Source of the DNA: a bacterium
GTDB lineage: Bacteria; SZUA-182; SZUA-191
Length of the DNA: 9,592 nt
Reading direction: 5' to 3'
NCBI GenBank assembly: GCA_003230535.1
Contig: QIEW01000463.1
Coordinates: forward strand, 1 to 9,592
Below, one piece after another: positions 6,724-9,592 of the stretch; within the stretch, counting starts at the first letter, position 1; the number at the start of each line of letters is the position of its first letter. The notes beneath the pieces were generated by a model that made no database searches, was not told where the DNA came from, and saw only the letters and a list, made by a program, of their open reading frames with translations. Both the position numbers and the translations under genes were made by a program.

Positions 6724-6770
6724 CCGCCTTACAGTCCGTGACTGTGAGGGCGGGTTCGGGTCTGTGACCC
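6724..6770. terminator. Hairpin pair between converging genes
   Basis: Two hairpins lie between the converging genes ending at 6690 and 6812. The first pairs CCGCC (6724-6728) with GGCGG (6749-6753), and inside it ACAGTC with GACTGT around CGT (6731-6745), with one bulged base. The second is GGGTC-TGT-GACCC (6758-6770) followed by CTTAAAAT. Neither has a long T-run, so termination, perhaps in both directions, is likely but not proven. Confidence 0.5.
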
Positions 6771-6811
6771 CTTAAAATATGGTTGATACAGCCTTCTACT
6801 GTAGGACAAAT

Positions 6812-7492
6812 TCAAGGCTTGTTAGATTGCCCACCATGCGCTCCGGGATGCTCCCGGCGGTATTCAATAATGACGGCCACCTCTTCCGGGCGGGCGGGTT
6901 TCCCGGTATCGGAGCGGAGCTTCCTGGGGCGGCCGGATTTGGTAAGCAACTGCTCGCCGGATCGCTTCACCCAGCGATAAACGGTGTTAGGGTGTTTTCC
7001 TTCAACCTGAGCGATGTCGTCTACTATATTGGCGCGTCGGCCATGACCGGCCGGAGCGGATAGCAGCTGCTGAAGCGCTGGTAACCGTTCCCCTTTTTTG
7101 CACCACCGGGAAGGAAGAAGCTGGCCTTTACGTAAGGCATCCAGAGCATGCGCCACACCCACTAAGTAAATGTCGCGCTGTGGGCGGTTAGCGAAAGCGA
7201 TGATCAGTTGCAGGCCGATAAAGTTATAAACGACGTGTTCTTGAATACCTGAGGAGGTGTCAAATTGACACCTCCTTGAGAAGTGTTTTATGTGAGGGTG
7301 ACGTTGTTCTATTCTTAAAATTGAATTGCGTGGTATCGCATATTCAAGCCATTTTCCGATGGCGGTTCTGGTGAACCAGGGTTCGCCGTTAATCCAGATA
7401 CACTCAAGGATGTTGATGCCTTGATAAACAAACGGTGCTAAAGCGTTTTGACCTGCTAAAATGAGTTGTGCTTTAATTTCTCTTGATGTCAT
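6812..7492 (-). CDS. BRO-N antirepressor-like protein, chimeric ends
   Basis: Residues about 20-125 resemble a BRO-N domain, the DNA-binding domain of phage antirepressors and baculovirus BRO proteins: GINILECIWINGEPWFTRTA, GKWLEY, then a later ALDALRKGQL. A second HTH-like part follows (about 150-180, IVDDIAQVEGKHPNTVYRWV) with a basic RPRKLR stretch. Such a protein could bind operators or the repressor and trigger lytic growth. Both ends are odd. The first 14 residues (MTSREIKAQLILAG) copy the first helix of the Ner-like protein next door. The last about ten residues come from a 29-base repeat of the DUF3102-like gene read in another frame. No ribosome binding site precedes the start, while an unused AAGGAGG lies at 7550-7544. 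Function may therefore be altered. Confidence 0.7.
   Translation of the reverse strand: MTSREIKAQLILAGQNALAPFVYQGINILECIWINGEPWFTRTAIGKWLEYAIPRNSILRIEQRHPHIKHFSRRCQFDTSSGIQEHVVYNFIGLQLIIAFANRPQRDIYLVGVAHALDALRKGQLLPSRWCKKGERLPALQQLLSAPAGHGRRANIVDDIAQVEGKHPNTVYRWVKRSGEQLLTKSGRPRKLRSDTGKPARPEEVAVIIEYRREHPGAHGGQSNKP
6821..6849. repeat. Long direct repeat, copy B (end of BRO-N gene)
   Basis: Matches 4014-4042 at 28 of 29 positions. Here it encodes the last residues of the BRO-N-like protein in a frame different from that of copy A. It probably marks a recombination joint with a DUF3102-like gene or a relic of one. Confidence 0.9.
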
Positions 7493-7563
7493 TTGTCAGA
7501 TGCTTAAGATTGTTTTGTTGATAGTTTAGATAATCGCTTCTTGCCTCCTTTTGTTGTGTGGTT

Positions 7564-7770
7564 TTATGCCGCCTTAAGGGCGGGCTCAATAAAAATTTCA
7601 CGCCAGGGTTTGCCAATAGCCCGGGCGATGGTTAAACGAACTTTGTGATTTTTGCGCTTATACTGGATAACCCTGGTTACCAGGGATATATCCACCTGGG
7701 CGCGGCGGGCGATCTCGCTGTGGGTTACGCCTGCCAGGACTAAATTGGCTTTAATTTCTCTGTTAGTCAT
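7564..7770 (-). CDS. Ner-like small HTH regulator
   Basis: The 68-residue protein is a one-domain helix-turn-helix regulator of the Ner/Nlp type found in Mu-like phages. Helix 1 is REIKANLVLAG, then HSEIARRAQVDISLVTRVIQ as the turn and recognition helix, then IARAIGKPWREIFIEPAL, the IGxPWxxIF ending typical of the family. Ner shuts down early and repressor transcription at the switch region, favouring lytic development. It is the first gene from the strong leftward promoter (7847-7819), divergent from the repressor, exactly as in Mu. GGAGGA lies six bases before the ATG. Confidence 0.85.
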   Translation of the reverse strand: MTNREIKANLVLAGVTHSEIARRAQVDISLVTRVIQYKRKNHKVRLTIARAIGKPWREIFIEPALKAA

Positions 7771-7818
7771 ATGGATTCCTCCGTCTTGTTAATGGAAATA
7801 TTTTGACCTGATAATTAA

Positions 7819-7847
7819 ATATTAATCACTCTGCTAAATAATGTCAA
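7819..7847 (-). promoter_or_regulatory. Leftward early promoter with operator half-site
   Basis: Read on the minus strand, TTGACA (7847-7842) and TAATAT (7824-7819) are 17 bases apart, an almost ideal sigma-A/sigma-70 promoter for the Ner-like gene and probably the early operon. TAGCAGA (7836-7830) lies between the two boxes. The same word forms half of the perfect palindrome in the promoter at 8647-8675, so it is a candidate repressor half-site. The -35 box lies only fifteen bases from the repressor start codon. Confidence 0.85.
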
Positions 7848-7862
7848 GAAGAAAATAGCAAA

Positions 7863-8339
7863 TTGAGAAATATAGGCGAAAGAATTTATCATATAAGGAA
7901 GGCATTGAAGCTGAATCAATCTAGTTTCGCTAAAAGAATTGGCCTTGAATCGCCTGTGTCTATTAGCAATTATGAAAAAAACAACAGAAAACCTGATCTT
8001 AGCATAGCGATTAAAATAGCGGAGCTAGGGCAAGTAACCTTAGATTGGCTCTTGACTGGTGAAGGGCCGAAGCATCGGGAGAGAGTGCAGACGTCTGCAC
8101 TCGATGAAAATTTGCACCCGTGTGCAAAAAAGGATTTGTCCGCACGTGCGGACAAAGAGGGTGTGCGTACGTACGCACAACAGGATACCGATCTGGCGGA
8201 GATCGTGGAAATGCTGGGGGAAGATCCGAAGGCTAAAAAAGCGGTGCTAAAGCTGCTGCGGGGCAAAAAGGAAGTTGCTGAAGCTCTGGCATCGCTTTTA
8301 GAGCAGATTGAGCTAACCCCTGAAGCGGAAAACTCTTGA
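7863..8339 (+). CDS. Phage repressor, XRE-type HTH
   Basis: Residues 4-66 form an XRE/Cro-C1 helix-turn-helix domain (IGERIYHIRKALKLNQSSFA, KRIGLESPVSISNYEKN, IAELGQVTLDWLLTGEGP). Residues about 70-106 are a polar linker, and 108-158 a helical C-terminal domain (TDLAEIVEMLGEDPKAKKAV), presumably for dimers. There is no S24 peptidase domain, so SOS self-cleavage is not expected. The start is a TTG; no ATG is available in the frame and an in-frame stop lies at 7839-7841. AAGAAG ten bases upstream is a weak ribosome site. It is divergent from the Ner-like gene, so it is the likely lysogeny repressor. The linker codons 74-106 contain four successive DNA palindromes (8083-8179), a highly unusual design. 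Confidence 0.85.
   Translation: MRNIGERIYHIRKALKLNQSSFAKRIGLESPVSISNYEKNNRKPDLSIAIKIAELGQVTLDWLLTGEGPKHRERVQTSALDENLHPCAKKDLSARADKEGVRTYAQQDTDLAEIVEMLGEDPKAKKAVLKLLRGKKEVAEALASLLEQIELTPEAENS
8083..8179. repeat. Array of four palindromes inside the repressor gene
   Basis: Palindromes lie at 8083-8102 (20 bp, perfect), 8111-8128 (18 bp, one mismatched pair), 8135-8156 (22 bp, perfect) and 8162-8179 (18 bp, perfect). Their 16-bp cores are GTGCAGACGTCTGCAC, TTGCACCCGTGTGCAA, GTCCGCACGTGCGGAC and GTGCGTACGTACGCAC. Centres are 27, 26 and 25 bp apart. All share CGT at the middle and T, C, G, A at fixed outer positions. Where they differ, the two arms differ together, so pairing is kept. In protein they give VQTSA, LHPCA, LSARA and VRTYA. 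Confidence 0.97.
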
Positions 8340-8360
8340 ATTAAACGTAAATAACTTGTA

Positions 8361-8375
8361 TGTGTTATTAACACA
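8361..8375. promoter_or_regulatory. TGTGTTA-T-TAACACA palindrome, possible operator
   Basis: A perfect 15-bp odd-centred palindrome just after the repressor gene and before the nuclease-like fragment. TTATTAACACA recurs at 8608-8618, followed by CAACACA (8624-8630) before the promoter at 8647. Sites of this kind may bind a regulator, but no partner can be named. Confidence 0.5.
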
Positions 8376-8383
8376 GGCTCTGA

Positions 8384-8593
8384 ATGTTGTTGGGCAGGAT
8401 ACTTATTTTAGTATCGCCCAGAAATACGCCTGAAGGCCGGAAAGCCAAGGAGTACGTGGTCGAATTGGCTGAAGGAAAATCAGCCTGCCTGGCGCATGAT
8501 AATATCCGGGGCTATTACGGTCGGCTGCTGGCTGATGTGTATGTCGACGGCGAGCCAATCAAACCGAAAATTCAATCCTTTATCTCCCGCTAA
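8384..8593 (+). CDS. Truncated staphylococcal-nuclease-like fragment
   Basis: The 69-residue frame resembles the middle of the SNase (thermonuclease) fold: NTPE (residues 14-17) fits the DTPE active-site loop, AKEYVVELAEGK fits the following helix and strand, and YYGRLLADVYVDGEPI (44-59) fits the YGR-LA-VY-DG stretch containing the catalytic arginine. The first half of the domain, with the metal-binding aspartate loop, is missing, and the first loop residue is N instead of D. The C-terminal helix is replaced by KPKIQSFISR. A stop codon lies directly before the ATG. It is most likely a relic or non-enzymatic remnant. The ribosome site (AGG) is weak. Confidence 0.5.
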   Translation: MLLGRILILVSPRNTPEGRKAKEYVVELAEGKSACLAHDNIRGYYGRLLADVYVDGEPIKPKIQSFISR

Positions 8594-8646
8594 TCCCCCC
8601 AAAAACATTATTAACACATTCGTCAACACATTTCCTTATTTTTCTC

Positions 8647-8675
8647 TTGACAATCTGCTAGCAGATTGCTATACT
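8647..8675 (+). promoter_or_regulatory. Strong promoter of the left-end cassette
   Basis: TTGACA (8647-8652) and TATACT (8670-8675) with a 17-base spacer form a near-consensus sigma-A/sigma-70 promoter for the genes at 8720 and 8839. The inverted words TGACAATC (8648-8655) and GATTGTCA (8678-8685) flank it. Confidence 0.9.
8651..8668. promoter_or_regulatory. 18-bp perfect palindromic operator
   Basis: CAATCTGCTAGCAGATTG is perfectly symmetric and fills the space between the -35 and -10 boxes, so a bound dimer would block RNA polymerase. Candidates for the binder are the prophage repressor, since TCTGCTA also occurs in the early promoter at 7830-7836, or the small RHH-like protein encoded next. 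Confidence 0.85.
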
Positions 8676-8719
8676 TGGATTGTCAGATGGAAAACGAAAA
8701 CAACCAACCAAGAGGAGAT

Positions 8720-8836
8720 ATGGAAACGGAAGAGTTAAAAAAGGAGCTTGAAAATCTGTCAAAAAAAGAAGGTTTCAAAACTTTATCGGAATTTATGCGC
8801 CATCAACTCACAAAACTTGTAGAAAAGGAGATATAA
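8720..8836 (+). CDS. Small ribbon-helix-helix-like protein
   Basis: The 38-residue product (METEELKKELENLSKKEGF, then KTLSEFMRHQLTKLVEKEI) matches the two helices of an RHH regulator: helix A with ELKKELENL, the turn GFKTLSEF, helix B FMRHQLTKLVE. The DNA-contacting N-terminal strand is missing or very short. An in-frame ATG at 8687-8689 would add MENENNQPRGD, but it lies only a few bases after the expected transcription start and has no ribosome site. The chosen ATG has AGAGGAG directly upstream, at short spacing. RHH proteins typically control their own promoter, here with a palindrome, and often are antitoxins. It is followed after two bases by the 119-residue gene, so the pair is one transcription unit. 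Confidence 0.55.
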   Translation: METEELKKELENLSKKEGFKTLSEFMRHQLTKLVEKEI

Positions 8837-8838
8837 TA

Positions 8839-9198
8839 ATGGACGCCAAAAAAATAGTGGGAAAAATTGAAGCGGCTAAAAATAATTTCGCAGAAGGGAA
8901 GAAAAGACCCACGGAAGAACAACACTATCGGGCATTTTGTGCTCGGAGAGAGTTTCTTGGAGTACAATATCGCATTCAGGAAATACATTCCGACTGCAAG
9001 CATGACGATCATGCAGCGGAAGATACTGCTGAGGTGGTCGAAATGATCGCCTCTGTATTCAGAATGGCAGAGAATCTGAACGGGAAATATACTCCTGAGG
9101 AAATCTACCTAGGACTTATGTTTCCAGATGATGTAGTGATGACGGATAGAGGTCCCTTTTGGCAGGACCAGGCGGAGATGATGCCCGACCCTGTGTGA
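8839..9198 (+). CDS. Unknown acidic protein paired with the RHH-like gene
   Basis: The 119-residue protein is not recognised. The N-terminal third is basic and helical (MDAKKIVGKIEAAKNNFAEG). The centre has HSDCKHDDHAAEDTAEVVEM, rich in His, Asp and Cys and perhaps metal-binding. The end has PEEIYLGLMFPDDVV and MMPDPV. No signal peptide or membrane span is present. GGAG eight bases before the ATG and a stop/start gap of two bases link it to the upstream RHH-like gene, and a strong terminator follows. A toxin-antitoxin pair or a prophage-expressed cargo protein is possible. Nothing in the sequence matches a known toxin fold. Confidence 0.75.
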   Translation: MDAKKIVGKIEAAKNNFAEGKKRPTEEQHYRAFCARREFLGVQYRIQEIHSDCKHDDHAAEDTAEVVEMIASVFRMAENLNGKYTPEEIYLGLMFPDDVVMTDRGPFWQDQAEMMPDPV

Positions 9199-9222
9199 AA
9201 TGGAATTAGGACTGTCGAAGTG

Positions 9223-9263
9223 AAAAATGGGAGGTTGGTGTATGCACATTCCTCCCATTTTTT
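9223..9263 (+). terminator. Rho-independent terminator of the cassette
   Basis: AAAAATGGGAGG (9223-9234) pairs with CCTCCCATTTTT (9251-9262), and the loop holds a small GTG-CAC pair. The right arm ends in a T-run. The preceding A-run makes it work from both sides. Confidence 0.9.
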
Positions 9264-9473
9264 CTAATCCTCCATTAAAATTACATACAATCCAACAACG
9301 TTTGAAAAAATCTTCTTTTTAAACCCACCCTAAAGAAATTGCCACTTTTTGAAATGCATTTATTGCATTTCTCACGTTTCAATACCCCATACCCCTATAT
9401 ATACTAAGTTGTGTTTGAACATACACTATTATATAAAGATATATTGTGTTTTACTATTATAGTTTTTAACGCA
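9264..9473. other. AT-rich, gene-free end region of the element
   Basis: No gene is visible. The stretch is very AT-rich and has an inverted repeat GAAATGCA/TGCATTTC (9351-9371). It also holds two direct repeats: TTGTGTTT at 9409-9416 and 9444-9451, and ACTATTATA at 9425-9433 and 9453-9461. Repeated short words next to the element end are what a Mu-type transposase needs as binding sites. The last CA before the broken IS3 gene is at 9472-9473; Mu-type elements end in TG...CA, so this is a candidate terminus. The exact end cannot be fixed without the other end. Confidence 0.4.
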
Positions 9474-9480
9474 ATTTAGT

Positions 9481-9592
9481 ATTAGTATCTGCCGGGAGCG
9501 GGTGGGGAAGTTGATGCGGGAGATGGGCCTACGGGCGATTTATCCCAAAGGGATTTATCCCAAGGCAATCTGAGCAAAAAGCATCCCGAACA
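9481..9592 (+). pseudogene. IS3-family transposase remnant (OrfB-type), host flank
   Basis: The frame reads CRERVGKLMREMGLRAIYPK, matching the HTH/pre-catalytic part of IS3-family OrfB transposases. Then IYPKG occurs twice owing to a 15-bp tandem duplication (9537-9551 and 9552-9566). In the second copy AAAGG has become AAGG, and the frame hits TGA at 9571-9573. Adding one base restores GNLSKKHPE, the conserved NLSKxxPEH stretch. There is no start: homology begins abruptly at about 9484 next to AT-rich DNA. It is read as an old host insertion sequence cut by insertion of the phage element. Confidence 0.7.

Noticed and set aside
7801-7862. Repressor promoter starting at TTGACC (7803-7808)
   Set aside because: No acceptable -10 box lies 16-18 bases downstream, so the repressor promoter could not be placed.
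8083-8179. CRISPR array
   Set aside because: The units differ in sequence, are palindromic along their whole length and leave only short gaps; there are no conserved repeats with unique spacers and no cas genes.
8496-8738. 80-residue plus-strand open frame
   Set aside because: It overlaps the SNase-like frame and runs through the promoter and operator; low-complexity product without a ribosome site.
1-9592. tRNA or rRNA genes and DGR template/variable repeats
   Set aside because: No cloverleaf-like or rRNA-like sequence was seen, and no reverse transcriptase or adenine-biased repeat pair is present.

Overview
The window looks like the early (left-end) region of a Mu-like transposable prophage. 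The evidence is a DDE transposase with a Mu-type C-terminal domain (2339-3964), followed directly by an AAA ATPase of the MuB/IstB type (1607-2320), a Gam-like host-nuclease inhibitor (390-917), a Ner-like small HTH protein (7564-7770) and a divergent phage repressor (7863-8339). Strong GGAGG ribosome binding sites, canonical TTGACA/TATAAT-type promoters and moderate GC suggest a Bacillota host (perhaps a Negativicutes or Peptococcaceae member). That host call is inference from style, not from a marker gene.

Layout from right to left. 9481-9592 is a broken IS3-family transposase, read as host DNA into which the element inserted. 9264-9473 is AT-rich, contains direct repeats and is the likely element end. 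8647-9263 is a rightward cassette with a strong promoter carrying a perfect palindromic operator, a small ribbon-helix-helix-like protein, a 119-residue unknown and a clear terminator. 8384-8593 is a fragment resembling staphylococcal nuclease. 7863-8339 is the repressor, whose interdomain linker is encoded by four consecutive DNA palindromes. A strong leftward early promoter at 7847-7819 then drives the Ner-like gene and an antirepressor-like BRO-N protein (6812-7492). A probable moron (6169-6690), in the opposite orientation with its own promoter, interrupts the leftward genes. From 6017 to the left edge runs a tightly packed leftward operon: a regulator-like protein, two small membrane proteins, a winged-helix protein, a DUF3102-like protein, transposase, ATPase, a winged-helix/basic protein, a Cys-motif protein, the Gam-like protein, a frameshifted winged-helix gene and the first codons of another gene.

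How the genes probably work together: the repressor and the Ner-like protein decide lysogeny versus lytic transposition at the 7771-7862 switch. The BRO-N protein could relieve repression, because the repressor has no S24 self-cleavage domain. The transposase and ATPase replicate the element by transposition, and the Gam-like protein would protect DNA ends. The 6169-6690 gene and the 8720-9198 pair look like accessory cargo expressed from the prophage.

The most unusual signal is the palindrome array inside the repressor gene (8083-8179). Four palindromes with centres 27, 26 and 25 bp apart share the core CGT but differ in the flanking bases, and almost all of these differences are compensated on the other arm. 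Also notable are a 28/29-bp repeat joining the ends of two unrelated genes, a TCTGCTA half-site shared by two TTGACA promoters, and a CAGTCCGTGACTG hairpin found three times.
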